From the NCBI RefSeq assembly GCF_013409205.1, contig NZ_JACCAE010000001.1, forward strand, positions 2,170,001 to 2,234,000: a DNA stretch of 64,000 nt, given 5' to 3'. Made by a program: the position numbers and the translations under genes. The DNA comes from Janibacter cremeus. Lineage in GTDB: Bacteria > Actinomycetota > Actinomycetes > Actinomycetales > Dermatophilaceae. The notes under the pieces were generated by a model. The model was given only the letters and a program-made list of their open reading frames with translations. It had not been told where the DNA came from and did no database searches. This document shows positions 42,589 through 52,051 of this stretch, in pieces (the first letter of the stretch is position 1; each line of letters opens with the position of its first letter).

Positions 42589-44850
42589 GTGAGCACCGCC
42601 CTGTACCGCCGCTACCGGCCAGAGACCTTCGCCGACGTCATCGGCCAGGAGCACGTCACCGAGCCGCTGATGCAGGCGCTGCGCTCCGGGCGGGTCAACC
42701 ACGCCTACCTCTTCTCCGGCCCGCGCGGCTGCGGCAAGACCACGAGCGCGCGCATCCTCGCCCGCTGCCTCAACTGCGAGCAGGGGCCGACCCCCACGCC
42801 GTGCGGCGAGTGCGACTCGTGCGTGGCGCTGGCCCGTGGGGGTGCCGGCTCCGTCGACGTCATCGAGATCGACGCGGCCAGCCACGGTGGCGTCGACGAT
42901 GCGCGTGACCTGCGCGAGCGGGCCTCCTTCGGTCCGGCGCAGAGCCGCTACAAGATCTACATCATCGACGAGGCGCACATGGTCACGCCGCAGGGTTTCA
43001 ACGCCCTGCTGAAGATCGTCGAGGAGCCGCCGGAGCACGTGAAGTTCGTCTTCGCGACGACCGAGCCGGAGAAGGTCATCGGCACGATCCGATCGCGCAC
43101 CCACCACTACCCCTTCCGTCTCGTCCCGCCAGCACGACTGCAGGACTACATGGAGCAGCTCTGCGCGGCCGAGGACGTGGCCCTGGAGCCCGGCGTGCTC
43201 TCCTTCGTCGTCCGGGCCGGAGGTGGGTCGGTCCGAGATTCGCTGTCCGTCCTCGACCAGCTCATCTCCGGTAGCGACGAGCGCGGCCTGACCTACGAGG
43301 GAGCCGCCTCGCTCCTGGGGTTTACCGACGACGAGTTGCTCGACCGTGCGGTCACGGCCTTCGGTGCCGGTGATGCCGGAGGCGTCTTCACCGTCATCGA
43401 CTCGGTCATCGAGACCGGCCTGGACCCGCGCCGTTTCGTCGAGGACCTGCTCGAGCGCTTCCGCGACCTCATCGTCATCGCGGCCGCACCCGAGGGCGCC
43501 GCGGCGATCCTGCGGGGACTGCCCGGTGACCAGATCGAGCGGATGCGTCAGCAGTCCGGCGTCTTCGGCCCCGCGTCGCTCTCCCGTGCCGCCGACATCA
43601 TCAACGCCGGCCTGACGGAGATGACCGGGGCCACCTCGCCGCGGGTCCAGCTGGAGATCATCGCCGCTCGAGTGCTCCTCCCGGCCGCGGCCGGAGAGTC
43701 CGGCCACGCGGCCCGCCTGGACCGTCTCGAGCGTCGCCTCGACGTCGGGGGAGTGCCCACGGGCGAAGGCGGTGTCCTGAGGCGCGACGAAGGAGCCTCG
43801 AGAGGGGGCGCCGCCCCGCCTCAAGCCACTGCGCGCCAGCGGCCCGCGTCCGTCCCGCAGCAGGCAGCGCCTGCGGCGCCGGCGCGCGCATCCACCCCGC
43901 ACGAGCCCGCTGTGCAGTCGACACCTGAGCCGGCGCGATCCGCAGCCGTGACGGAGGCATCGGCGCCGGACCGGAGTGAGCAGCCCGCAGACCGCCCGGG
44001 TCAGGCACAAGGAGACCCCGCAGCAGCCCGAGGGCCAGCCCACCAGCCATCCCCGGAACCGCCCCGAGGGCCGTCCCCGGCGGCCCGGACGCCGGCAGCC
44101 GCAGCCCCTGGACCGGAGCAGCCCGCAGCCGCCGAAGCGGCCCCGGACGCGTCAAGCAGCCACATCGATGTCGAGGCCTTGCGTCGGGCCTGGCCGGACG
44201 TCCTCGGGCGGATTTACCAGATGCGTCGGGCGACGTGGACCTTCCTGTCCGAGCACGCGCAGGTGCTCTCCTACGACGGGCAGCGGCTCGTCCTCGGGAT
44301 CGCGACGACCGGGCTGGCCAACGCCTTCCGCAACGGCTCCCACGCCGAGGTGGTCCGTCAGGCCCTGATCGACGCCCTCGGTGTCGATGCCCGCGTCGAG
44401 GGTGTGCCCCACTACGAGCAGAGCGGCCAACCACCGGCCGGTGGCGGAGCCCAGGCGACGTACTCGCCACCGCCGCAGGCCGTGCCCGCGACCCCTGCCT
44501 CCGGCGAAGGGGGTGCCCCCGCAGCTCCCGGTGGCGCACGGACCTCGCCCCCGGCGAGTGACGTGGGCGTCCCGGCCTCGGCTCCGGGCCCGACCGGCGC
44601 GGACTGGGGTTCGGCCCCAGCAGCGGCCTCGTCCCCTCCCTCGTGGGCCACGGCCGACAGGACGGACGCGGCGAGTGGGATCGAGCAGACGGCCGGCTCC
44701 CGTTCGCCATCCGTCCCGGAGCCGCAGCCACCACGCGAGCCGGACGACGCGTCCGTCAGCGACGACGACGAGGACATCGTCGATGCCGGTGCCGCCGGAC
44801 CGGCGGTCGTCGAGCGGATCCTCGGCGGGACCGTCATCCGTGAGGAGTGA
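42589..44850 (+). CDS. dnaX: DNA polymerase III subunit gamma/tau
   Basis: 753 aa from a GTG. The AAA+ clamp-loader domain (1-240) has FADVIGQEHV, Walker A GPRGCGKTTSAR, the zinc site CLNCEQGPTPTPCGECDSC, DEAH and the TTEPEKVIGTIRSRT sensor/Arg-finger segment. Domain III follows to about 365. Residues about 370-520 are a long Pro/Ala-rich linker, then a tau-like globular region (about 523-610, IDVEALRRAWPDVLGRIYQMR) and a second disordered tail. It loads the beta clamp and links core polymerase to helicase. recR follows after 58 bp, without the YbaB/EbfC gene often found between them. Confidence 0.97.
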   Translation: MSTALYRRYRPETFADVIGQEHVTEPLMQALRSGRVNHAYLFSGPRGCGKTTSARILARCLNCEQGPTPTPCGECDSCVALARGGAGSVDVIEIDAASHGGVDDARDLRERASFGPAQSRYKIYIIDEAHMVTPQGFNALLKIVEEPPEHVKFVFATTEPEKVIGTIRSRTHHYPFRLVPPARLQDYMEQLCAAEDVALEPGVLSFVVRAGGGSVRDSLSVLDQLISGSDERGLTYEGAASLLGFTDDELLDRAVTAFGAGDAGGVFTVIDSVIETGLDPRRFVEDLLERFRDLIVIAAAPEGAAAILRGLPGDQIERMRQQSGVFGPASLSRAADIINAGLTEMTGATSPRVQLEIIAARVLLPAAAGESGHAARLDRLERRLDVGGVPTGEGGVLRRDEGASRGGAAPPQATARQRPASVPQQAAPAAPARASTPHEPAVQSTPEPARSAAVTEASAPDRSEQPADRPGQAQGDPAAARGPAHQPSPEPPRGPSPAARTPAAAAPGPEQPAAAEAAPDASSSHIDVEALRRAWPDVLGRIYQMRRATWTFLSEHAQVLSYDGQRLVLGIATTGLANAFRNGSHAEVVRQALIDALGVDARVEGVPHYEQSGQPPAGGGAQATYSPPPQAVPATPASGEGGAPAAPGGARTSPPASDVGVPASAPGPTGADWGSAPAAASSPPSWATADRTDAASGIEQTAGSRSPSVPEPQPPREPDDASVSDDDEDIVDAGAAGPAVVERILGGTVIREE

Positions 44851-44908
44851 ACCCGCCCACGGCTCCGCGATGACCCGCGTGGTCACCGGTGGGGCGTAGA
44901 GTCGAGAC

Positions 44909-45508
44909 GTGTATGAAGGTGTGGTCCAGGACCTGATCGACGAGCTCGGCCGACTGCCCGGGGTCGGTCCCAAGAGTGCCCAGAGGATCGCCTTCCACCT
45001 CCTGCAGGCCGACCCGCAGGACGTCCAACGGCTGGTCCAGACCCTCAGCGAGGTCAAGGACAAGGTCTCCTTCTGCGAGACGTGCGGCAACGTCGCCGAG
45101 GGCCCGCAGTGCCGCATCTGTGCCGACACCCGTCGGGATCCCAGCGCCATCTGTGTGGTCGAGGAGCCCAAGGACGTCATCGCGATCGAGCGCACCCGCG
45201 AGTTCCGCGGCCGCTACCACGTCCTCGGCGGGGCGATCTCCCCGATGGACGGTGTGGGCCCGGACGACCTGCGGTTCACCGAGCTGATGTCGCGGCTGTC
45301 CGACGGCAGCGTCGCCGAGGTGATCATCGCGACCGACCCGAACCTCGAGGGGGAGGCCACCGCGTCCTACACGGCCCGGCTGCTCTCTCCCTTCGGGATC
45401 AAGGTCACCCGTCTGGCCTCCGGGCTGCCCGTGGGCGGTGACCTCGAGTACGCCGACGAGGTGACCCTCGGTCGCGCGTTCGAAGGGAGGAAGTTGCTCG
45501 ATGCCTGA
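44909..45508 (+). CDS. recR: Recombination protein RecR
   Basis: 199 aa from a [27 protein letters not shown] is the helix-hairpin-helix, the zinc finger is [16 protein letters not shown] (about 56-71), and the TOPRIM domain (about 80-175) has [13 protein letters not shown] and [14 protein letters not shown]. RecR works with RecO/RecF to load RecA at gaps. It overlaps the DUF5063 gene by 8 bp. Confidence 0.97.
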   Translation: MYEGVVQDLIDELGRLPGVGPKSAQRIAFHLLQADPQDVQRLVQTLSEVKDKVSFCETCGNVAEGPQCRICADTRRDPSAICVVEEPKDVIAIERTREFRGRYHVLGGAISPMDGVGPDDLRFTELMSRLSDGSVAEVIIATDPNLEGEATASYTARLLSPFGIKVTRLASGLPVGGDLEYADEVTLGRAFEGRKLLDA

Positions 45509-46055
45509 CGAGACCACCCTGCTGGCCGACGAGTGCGCCGCGGAGGCGAGCGCTTGGCTGGCCACCGTCGCCGAGATCGCCTCGGGTGCCGCTCCCGAGA
45601 GCGCCATCCCGCTCCTGCTGCTCACGACGAGCCAGATCCAGCTCGTGGGCGCCCGGCTCGGAGCGATCAACGACATCGTGCTCGAGCAGCGCTTCGAGGA
45701 CGACGCGGGCCCCGACACCGACCTCGACCCTTTGCGTACCGGACTGGCCCAGTTGCTGTCCGAGGTCGACGAGTACGGCGACGTCGCCGACCCGGTCACC
45801 TCGCCGGAGCCGACGACCGGCTCGTTGAGCAATGACCTGGCGATCATCGCCGGCGCGCTCACGCACGGGCTGGCCCATCACGGGGCCGGACGGACGACAG
45901 AGGCGCTGTGGTGGTGGCAGTACAGCTACCTCGCCGACTGGGGCGACCGCGCGGCGATGGCCGTGCGGGTGCTGCAGACGCTGCTCGCGCACCTGCGGCT
46001 GGACGCCGACGATGACATCGTCGGTGAGGCCGAGTTCGACGCGCTGCACTCCTGA
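45501..46055 (+). CDS. DUF5063 domain protein
   Basis: 184 aa. The ATG lies inside the recR end (8-bp overlap), so translation is coupled. It is all-helical by composition, with [42 protein letters not shown] and [44 protein letters not shown]5063 proteins are found next to recR across actinobacteria and have no assigned role. Constant linkage suggests a part in recombinational repair or replication restart; that is inference. Confidence 0.85.
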   Translation: MPDETTLLADECAAEASAWLATVAEIASGAAPESAIPLLLLTTSQIQLVGARLGAINDIVLEQRFEDDAGPDTDLDPLRTGLAQLLSEVDEYGDVADPVTSPEPTTGSLSNDLAIIAGALTHGLAHHGAGRTTEALWWWQYSYLADWGDRAAMAVRVLQTLLAHLRLDADDDIVGEAEFDALHS

Positions 46056-46256
46056 CCCGATGGCCGGTCGGCCCCTCGCGTGGTGGGTGACCAGCCTCAC
46101 GACCGGGCCTGGGGCCTGCCTGCTGAGCGTCCACGCGGGTCTCGGATGGTAACGGTCTGGTGGACGGATGCGGCGCCCGACCCGCCGGGTCGTTATCCTT
46201 CGGGGTGACGCGCCGGCCCGTGCCCGGGCCGGACCCGCAGATCACGGAGTTCTCCT

Positions 46257-47531
46257 TTGAGTCTGGTTGTCCAGAAGTACGGCGGTTCCTCGCTCGGTGA
46301 TGCCGAGAGCATCAAGCGAGTCGCACACCGCATCGTCGAGACGAAGAAGGCGGGCAACGACGTATGTGTCGTCGTCTCCGCCATGGGTGACAGCACCGAT
46401 GAGTTGCTGGATCTCGCCGAGCAGGTCAGTCCGGTTCCTCCACCACGCGAGATGGACATGCTGCTGACCGCCGGCGAGCGGATCTCGATGGCGCTCGTCG
46501 CTATGGCCATCGCCGACCTCGGCCACAGCGTGCGCTCCTTCACCGGGAGCCAGGCGGGGGTCATCACCGACACCTCGCACGGCAAGGCGAAGATCATCGA
46601 CGTCACGCCCGGCCGCATCACCGAGGCGCTGGGCAAGAAGCACATCGTCATCGTCGCCGGGTTCCAGGGAGTCAGCCAGGGGACGAAGGAGATCACGACC
46701 CTCGGCCGAGGTGGCTCCGACACGACCGCGGTGGCGCTCGCGGCCGCGCTCGAGGCCGACGTGTGCGAGATCTACACCGACGTCGACGGAATTTTCACCG
46801 CCGATCCGCGCATCGTCTCCAAGGCGCACAAGATCGACCGCATCTCCCACGACGAGATGCTGGAGATGGCCGCCAGTGGCGCCAAGATCCTCCACCTGCG
46901 GTGCGTGGAGTACGCGCGTCGCTCCGAGATGCCCATCCACGTGCGTTCGTCCTTCTCCCCGAAGGAGGGCACGTGGGTCCTGCCCCCCGAGACCGAAGGA
47001 AACCAGGACATGGAAGAGCCCATCATCGCCGGCGTCGCGCACGACGCCAGTGAAGCCAAGATCACCGTCGTCGGCGTGCCGGACGAGCCGGGCCGTGCCG
47101 CGCAGATCTTCAGGACCGTGGCCGACGCCCAGGTCAACATCGACATGATCGTGCAGAACGTCTCCGAGTCGGAGACCGCCCGCACCGACATCTCCTTCAC
47201 GCTGCCGATGGCAGACGGGCAGGTCGCCGTCGAGGCGTTGATGGAGACGAAGGACGAGGTCGGCTTCGAGTCGATCCAGTACGACGACCAGATCGGCAAG
47301 CTGTCGTTGATCGGTGCCGGCATGCGCACCAACCCGGGTGTCTCCGCGACTTTCTTCAAGGCACTTGCCGAGGCGGACATCAACATCGAGATGATCTCGA
47401 CCTCCGAGATCCGCATCTCCGTGGTCACGCGCGCCGACCAGCTCGACGGCGCGCTCCAAGCGCTGCACACGGCCTTCGGCCTGGACTCCGATGACGGCGA
47501 GGCCGTTGTCTACGCGGGCACCGGGCGGTGA
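46257..47531 (+). CDS. lysC: Aspartate kinase
   Basis: 424 aa from a TTG at 46257, with GGAG about 10 bp upstream. [14 protein letters not shown] starts the kinase domain, [13 protein letters not shown] and [17 protein letters not shown] follow, and two ACT domains (about 265-420) provide feedback control by lysine/threonine. It phosphorylates aspartate as the first step to lysine, threonine, methionine and diaminopimelate. As in Corynebacterium, an internal start could give a separate regulatory subunit. The stop overlaps the next gene by 4 bp. That gene would normally be asd; here its product lacks the catalytic Cys. Confidence 0.97.
   Translation: MSLVVQKYGGSSLGDAESIKRVAHRIVETKKAGNDVCVVVSAMGDSTDELLDLAEQVSPVPPPREMDMLLTAGERISMALVAMAIADLGHSVRSFTGSQAGVITDTSHGKAKIIDVTPGRITEALGKKHIVIVAGFQGVSQGTKEITTLGRGGSDTTAVALAAALEADVCEIYTDVDGIFTADPRIVSKAHKIDRISHDEMLEMAASGAKILHLRCVEYARRSEMPIHVRSSFSPKEGTWVLPPETEGNQDMEEPIIAGVAHDASEAKITVVGVPDEPGRAAQIFRTVADAQVNIDMIVQNVSESETARTDISFTLPMADGQVAVEALMETKDEVGFESIQYDDQIGKLSLIGAGMRTNPGVSATFFKALAEADINIEMISTSEIRISVVTRADQLDGALQALHTAFGLDSDDGEAVVYAGTGR
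47010..47531 (+). CDS. lysC: Internal start for aspartate kinase beta (regulatory) subunit
   Basis: An in-frame ATG at 47010 has GAAGGA 9 bp upstream and would give a 173-aa protein, [19 protein letters not shown]..., consisting of the two ACT domains. Corynebacterium and Bacillus aspartate kinases make such a beta subunit from the same gene, starting at the equivalent residue (about 250). This supports an alpha2-beta2 enzyme but is not proven by sequence. Confidence 0.5.
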   Translation: MEEPIIAGVAHDASEAKITVVGVPDEPGRAAQIFRTVADAQVNIDMIVQNVSESETARTDISFTLPMADGQVAVEALMETKDEVGFESIQYDDQIGKLSLIGAGMRTNPGVSATFFKALAEADINIEMISTSEIRISVVTRADQLDGALQALHTAFGLDSDDGEAVVYAGTGR

Positions 47532-48625
47532 CCGCGTCCCCGTCGCCGACCACCGGGCCGACTCTGGCCCTGGTGGGGGCGACGGGGCGCTTCGCGCAGG
47601 CCATTGCCGCTGCGCTCGCCCTGCGGGATGACTCGTGGGGCGAGATCCGGCTCTACACGCCGGGGGTGTCCACCCGCACCCTGACCGTGCGCGGTCGCGA
47701 GCAGCCGGTGGAGACCCTTCGGGAGGACTCTTTCGGCGGTGTTGACGTCGCGCTGTTCAACCTCTCGTCGGACCAGACCAGGGAATGGGCACCTCGGGCG
47801 GTTGCCGCCGGTGCGGTCGTCGTCGATGCGAGCTCGACGCACCGCGGGGATGACGACGTCCCGTTGGTCGTCCCGGGCATCAACTCCGAGTTGGTGGCCC
47901 ACCGTCCCCGCGGCATCGTGGCCCTGCCCGGGCCAGTCACGTGGGGACTCATCGACGCGGCGCACGTCCTGCACCAGGGCTGGGAGCTGCAGCATCTCGT
48001 CGTCACCGGGCTCATCGCTGCGGTGTCAGCGTCCGACCGTGGCGTGGCCCGACTGCGCGAGGAGCTGCACACCGTCGCCTCCGAGCCGACGATCGGGCAG
48101 CACCCGGGGGACGTGCGAGGGGCCGTGTCGGACCTGCCAGTCGCTTCTCCCTTCCCGGCGCCGTTGGCGCTCAACGTCATCCCGTGGGTGGGGCAGCCGA
48201 CGGACGACGGCTTCACCTCGGCCGAGCGGGCGGTCGACCAGGAGGTGCGCAAGGTCCTCGACCTCGCGGACACGGTCCCCGTCGTGGTCACCCTCGTCCA
48301 GGTGCCGGTCGTCCTGGCGCACTCGATGGCGTTGCACGCGCGGTGCGCGCGACCGGTGTCCACGGACAAGATCCGAGCGGCATGTGTGGCCGCACCGTCC
48401 CTGGTCCACCTCGACGAGCGGACCGGAGAGGTGCCCACGCCGGTCGACAGCGTGGGCATCGACCCGCGCTTCGTGGGCCGGATCCGGCAGCCGAAGGGAG
48501 CTGGGCACCACATCGACATGTTCGTCAGCGCAGACACCACCCGTAGGGGGGCGACCGCGATGCTCGCCGTCGCGGAGTTGATCGGGCACGAACGACGTGA
48601 GGGCATGTCTGCGCAGTGGACCTGA
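47528..48625 (+). CDS. Aspartate-semialdehyde dehydrogenase homologue lacking the catalytic Cys
   Basis: 365 aa from a GTG overlapping lysC. The fold is recognisable: [10 protein letters not shown] (nucleotide loop), [63 protein letters not shown] (the His region) and [13 protein letters not shown]. But the active-site PNCT segment reads ALPGPVTW, so the nucleophilic Cys is gone. By motif alignment the Gln of TYQAVSGAG is Ala (IAAVSA) and the Lys of the EExKM segment is Ala (AERAV). The substrate Arg seems kept. Bases are unambiguous, with no frameshift. It is probably not a working Asd; a regulatory partner of LysC or a new activity are options, and a true asd should exist elsewhere. Confidence 0.85.
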   Translation: MTASPSPTTGPTLALVGATGRFAQAIAAALALRDDSWGEIRLYTPGVSTRTLTVRGREQPVETLREDSFGGVDVALFNLSSDQTREWAPRAVAAGAVVVDASSTHRGDDDVPLVVPGINSELVAHRPRGIVALPGPVTWGLIDAAHVLHQGWELQHLVVTGLIAAVSASDRGVARLREELHTVASEPTIGQHPGDVRGAVSDLPVASPFPAPLALNVIPWVGQPTDDGFTSAERAVDQEVRKVLDLADTVPVVVTLVQVPVVLAHSMALHARCARPVSTDKIRAACVAAPSLVHLDERTGEVPTPVDSVGIDPRFVGRIRQPKGAGHHIDMFVSADTTRRGATAMLAVAELIGHERREGMSAQWT

Positions 48626-48780
48626 CCGTATCGCCAGCGGATCCTGACCATCGTGCAACCGGTTCACCAGCTCGGACGTCGATAATGAGGGTGCGTCGCT
48701 CGGCATCGGTATCGGTACGGGAACGATGGACTTGTGTTGCTTGTGTGACTCGTGTGACTCATGAGGGGATGGGGATCACC

Positions 48781-48786
48781 TACAAT
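48781..48786 (+). promoter_or_regulatory. -10 element of the LytR_C/pfp operon
   Basis: TACAAT lies 21 bp upstream of the ATG at 48808, with a strong ribosome site GGGGAGG at 48794-48800 between them. No good -35 is seen at 17 bp; short GTGTGACTC repeats lie at about 48740-48760. Confidence 0.45.
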
Positions 48787-48807
48787 GGACGCAGGGGAGG
48801 GACGTAG

Positions 48808-49731
48808 ATGACCGATCAGAATCAGGGTACGGACCCGCACGACGAGGGGCCCGTGTCGTATCGCGTTGTGGGCTTCGACGAGCTCGAGGGTGCCGCAGCC
48901 AGGCACTTCCGTCGGCAGCGTCGCCGCCGACTCATCCTCTTCGTCACCCTGCCCGGCCTCGTGCTGGGCACAGCGACAGTCGCTGCGGCCTACAGCACCG
49001 GTCTGCTCGGCATGAAGGAGACCGTGGCGTGTGCTCCGGTCTCCGCTGAGGCACCTGAGCGCGAGTCCTTCAAGATCAAGCTCCTCAACAGCGCCGACAC
49101 CGCCGGTCTGGCGAGCGAGGTCGGGCGCGAGTTGGAGTTGCGTGACTTCAAGGTCGCCTCGATCGGGAACGCGGACAGTTCCGTCTATGTCGAGGGGCCC
49201 GCCACGATCTACTTCGGTGACGAGGGCCTGGAGAACGCCCTGCTGGTGCAGAAGCAGATCCCCGGCTCCCAGTTGTGGAACGACGCCCGGTCCGGGGACA
49301 GCGTCCAGCTCGTGCTCGGATACGGCTTCGAAAAGCTCGTCGGCGAGCCCGACCCGCCGCTGCCGGCTCCCTCGGAGATCGCCCTCAACGTCTACAACAC
49401 GACGTGGCACGTGGGGCTGGCCGCTGACGTGAGCAAGACTCTCGAGCAGCGCGAATTCACGGTCAAGAAGACGGGCAACGATCCGCAGATGTCCTTCCTC
49501 GAGAAGGAGGTCGGGGTCATCCGCTTCGGTCCCGAGGGAGAGCGAGCCGCCAAACGGCTGGCCGAGCAGGTCGAGGACGTCCAGATGCAGAAGGACGACC
49601 GCAGCGGCACCACGCTCGACCTGGTCCTCGGCAACAAGTGGGATGGGCTGAAGCCGCAGACCAAGGTCCCGCAGGTCGAGCCCTACGAGCGTCCGCCAGA
49701 GACGATCCAGTTGCCCTGCGAGAGCGAGTGA
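48808..49731 (+). CDS. Membrane-anchored protein with two LytR_C domains
   Basis: 307 aa, with GGGGAGG 7 bp upstream of the ATG. The cytoplasmic head of about 45 residues ends in RRQRRRR, and one membrane helix follows (about 46-66). Two tandem LytR_C domains are FKIKLLNSADTAGLASEVGRELELRDF (from about 88) and IALNVYNTTWHVGLAADVSKTLEQREF (from about 192), each ending in a VLGxxxDGL-like strand. There is no LCP catalytic domain. A duplicated LytR_C unit points to a polymer-binding or scaffold role in wall assembly. Its stop overlaps the phosphofructokinase start (GTGA), an odd partner for a wall protein. Confidence 0.88.
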   Translation: MTDQNQGTDPHDEGPVSYRVVGFDELEGAAARHFRRQRRRRLILFVTLPGLVLGTATVAAAYSTGLLGMKETVACAPVSAEAPERESFKIKLLNSADTAGLASEVGRELELRDFKVASIGNADSSVYVEGPATIYFGDEGLENALLVQKQIPGSQLWNDARSGDSVQLVLGYGFEKLVGEPDPPLPAPSEIALNVYNTTWHVGLAADVSKTLEQREFTVKKTGNDPQMSFLEKEVGVIRFGPEGERAAKRLAEQVEDVQMQKDDRSGTTLDLVLGNKWDGLKPQTKVPQVEPYERPPETIQLPCESE

Positions 49732-50927
49732 GCGTTCGCACAGTTGCGATGCTGACGGCCGGGGGCATCGCCCCGTGCCTCTCGTCCGCGGTCGGCGGCC
49801 TCATCGAGGGCTACACCCGGCGCGCCCCGCAGGCGCGTCTCATCGGCTACCTCGACGGCTACGCCGGGCTGCTCGAGGGCCGCAGCATCGAGGTCACCGA
49901 CGAGGTGCGGGCCACCGCCGACCGACTGCACTCTTTCGGTGGCTCCCCGCTCGGCAACTCCCGGGTCAAGCTGACCAATGCCCAGGACCTCGCCCGACGC
50001 GGTCTCGTGGCCGAGGGGGCGGACCCCCTTCGCATCGCAGCGGAGCAGCTGGTCAAGGATGGCGTCGACGTCCTGCACACGATCGGCGGCGATGACACCA
50101 ACACCACGGCCGCCGACCTCGCGCGCCACCTCGCGGAGCACGGCCATGATCTGAGGGTGATCGGACTACCCAAGACGATCGACAACGACATCGTCCCGAT
50201 CCGGCAGAGCCTGGGGGCGTGGACCGCAGCGGAGCAGGGAGCGGTCTTCGCCCGCAACATCATCGGGGAGCACTCATCGAACCCCCGGATGCTCATCGTC
50301 CACGAGGTCATGGGCCGCCACAGCGGCTGGCTCACGGCCGAGACCGCGCGTCGGTACCGCGAGCAGCTGCTCGAGCGCGAGTTCGTGCCCGGTATCGGCA
50401 ACGACCCGCGCCGGTGGGACGTGCACGCGGTCTACGTCCCGGAGGTGCCTGTCGATCTCGACGCCGAGGGAGACCGGCTCAGGGAGGTCATGGATGCCAT
50501 CGGGTGCGTCAATGTCTTCATCGCGGAAGGTGCCGGTGTCGACGACATCGTCGCCTCGCTCGAGGCCTCCGGGCAGCAGGTACCGCGCGACGCGTTCGGC
50601 CACGTCGCCCTCGACGAGGTCAACCCCGGCGCGTACTTCGCGGAGAACTTCGCCGAGCGGCTCGGTGCGCACAAGGCCAAGGTGTGGAAGTCGGGGTACT
50701 TCGCCCGCTCCTCCGCTCCGAACGCCCGGGACCGGGAGCTGATTGCCCGCTGCACCGACCTGGCGGTCGAGACCGCGCTCGACGGGGGCTCGGGTGTCAT
50801 CGGCCAGGACGTGGAACGCGGCGACGAGCTGCGCGCGATCGAACTGGACCGCATCGCCGGTGGTGGCGCCTTCGACCCGACCGTCGACTGGTTCGTCGAT
50901 CTGCGTGGAGCCATCGGCCAGATCTGA
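49728..50927 (+). CDS. pfp: 6-phosphofructokinase, probably PPi-dependent
   Basis: 399 aa from a GTG overlapping the upstream gene by 4 bp. TAGGIAPCLSSAVGGLI, HTIGGDDTNTTAADLA and LPKTIDNDI form the phosphofructokinase site. In ATP-dependent enzymes the GGDGS loop has Gly after GGD; here it is GGDDT, with the extra Asp that blocks ATP and marks PPi-dependent enzymes. The DEVNPGAYFAE and KVWKSGYFARSS segments are typical of this actinobacterial clade. It interconverts fructose 6-phosphate and fructose 1,6-bisphosphate reversibly. Confidence 0.9.
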   Translation: MSVRTVAMLTAGGIAPCLSSAVGGLIEGYTRRAPQARLIGYLDGYAGLLEGRSIEVTDEVRATADRLHSFGGSPLGNSRVKLTNAQDLARRGLVAEGADPLRIAAEQLVKDGVDVLHTIGGDDTNTTAADLARHLAEHGHDLRVIGLPKTIDNDIVPIRQSLGAWTAAEQGAVFARNIIGEHSSNPRMLIVHEVMGRHSGWLTAETARRYREQLLEREFVPGIGNDPRRWDVHAVYVPEVPVDLDAEGDRLREVMDAIGCVNVFIAEGAGVDDIVASLEASGQQVPRDAFGHVALDEVNPGAYFAENFAERLGAHKAKVWKSGYFARSSAPNARDRELIARCTDLAVETALDGGSGVIGQDVERGDELRAIELDRIAGGGAFDPTVDWFVDLRGAIGQI

Positions 50928-50938
50928 CCGAAGCAGAA

Positions 50939-51676
50939 TCAGGCGCCGTGCTTGCGGCGCAAGGACCACATCTGCGGAGAGTGCTCGACCTCGACCGCGG
51001 CGTCCCACGCCAAGCCGCCGGGAGCGGTCTCTCGACGGAAGCTGCGCAGCACCCGACGGGCCAGGTCCGGGTCGGCCGCGGCACGGGCAGCTACCGCCCG
51101 GGCCGCGTCCTCCACATCGGCGTCCTCGTGGGCGGACCACGCGATCCCGAGGTCGACGGCACTGGTGCCGTCGACCTCCTCGCCGAAGAGGCCCATGGCA
51201 GCCGTGGCTTCCCGGCCCGCGACCCGGTGCAGCAGGTGCAAGTGGCCGCCGCCGGGATGGATGCCGATCTGCGCGAAGCCGGGCAGGAACCGGGCCGAGC
51301 GTGAGACGACTCGAAGGTCGGTGGACAGGGCCAGGTTGAGTCCCGCTCCCACAGCCGCGCCCCGCACCGCCGCGATCGTCGGCACGTCGATGGACCCGAT
51401 CGTCGTGAACGCCGCGTAGACGGTCTCGAGGTCGCGGTATGCGGTGTCCTCGACCGGGTCCTTGCCGGTCTCGGTGAGGACGGAGCGGACGGCTCCGGCG
51501 CAGAAGTGCTCGCCCCCGGTGACGACGACCGCGCCCACGCCGGCGTCCGACTCGGCCGTGCGAGCAGCGTCCATGAGCTCGCGCGACATCTCCACCGACA
51601 GAGCATTGCGCCGCTCCGGCGCGGCCAGGGTGATCGTCGCGATGCCTTCGGTGACCTCGTAGCGGACCTCGGTCAT
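50939..51676 (-). CDS. Enoyl-CoA hydratase/isomerase family protein
   Basis: 245 aa from the ATG at 51676, with GGAGGG upstream. VTEGIATITLAAPERRNALS, EHFCAGAVRSVL (first oxyanion segment) and AAVRGAAVGAGLNLALSTDLRV (second) define a crotonase. The catalytic Glu pair of true hydratases is not evident: the second region reads PGFAQIGIHPGGG. It may be an isomerase, hydrolase or other crotonase. It overlaps the YchJ-family gene by one base and is convergent with pfp. Confidence 0.88.
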   Translation of the reverse strand: MTEVRYEVTEGIATITLAAPERRNALSVEMSRELMDAARTAESDAGVGAVVVTGGEHFCAGAVRSVLTETGKDPVEDTAYRDLETVYAAFTTIGSIDVPTIAAVRGAAVGAGLNLALSTDLRVVSRSARFLPGFAQIGIHPGGGHLHLLHRVAGREATAAMGLFGEEVDGTSAVDLGIAWSAHEDADVEDAARAVAARAAADPDLARRVLRSFRRETAPGGLAWDAAVEVEHSPQMWSLRRKHGA

Positions 51677-52038
51677 CAGCTTCCCTCCGTGTAGAACCAG
51701 CGTCCTGCGCGCCGGGTGAATTCGCTGCGCTCGTTCAGCTCGCCCCCGACGTGTCGGGCGGTGAAGGACACCGTCCCGGTCATGTCCTCGGGCCCCCCGC
51801 CGACGACCTCCGTGACCTCCAAGCCAGTCCATTGCGCCTCGCCGGGGTTGACCACCGTCGGTCGGGTGCGGCCGTCCCACGTGCGCCACAGGTGCTCCGC
51901 ATTGCCGAAGACGTGCGCCGTGTACCGGCTGCGCATGAGCTCCTCGGCCGTTGTGGCCAGACGCTCGGTCGTCAGCAGCGGTCCGCAGCACTGGGACAGT
52001 ACCCGGCCGGTGCCGCAGGGGCAGGGCTCGTCACTCAT
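51676..52038 (-). CDS. YchJ-family (UPF0225) SEC-C/zinc-binding protein
   Basis: 120 aa. The N-terminal CPCGTGRVLSQCCGPLL is the SEC-C-like Cys cluster that binds zinc, followed by AEELMRSRYTAHVFGNAEHLWRTW and an NTF2-like domain (VSFTARH, LNERSEFTRRAGRWFYTEG) typical of YchJ. The biochemical role is unknown. It sits in a leftward set with DUF1275 upstream (13 bp) and the enoyl-CoA hydratase downstream (1-bp overlap). Confidence 0.9.
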   Translation of the reverse strand: MSDEPCPCGTGRVLSQCCGPLLTTERLATTAEELMRSRYTAHVFGNAEHLWRTWDGRTRPTVVNPGEAQWTGLEVTEVVGGGPEDMTGTVSFTARHVGGELNERSEFTRRAGRWFYTEGS

Positions 52039-52051
52039 GGGCCCAGCGTAG

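Noticed and set aside
46056..46256. Possible lysine or other riboswitch upstream of lysC
   Set aside because: No conserved riboswitch core or convincing terminator/antiterminator pair was seen in this 201-bp gap.
48730..48770. Short GTGTGACTC-like repeats as a CRISPR-like or iteron array
   Set aside because: Only two or three partial copies with no regular spacing; no cas or rep gene nearby.
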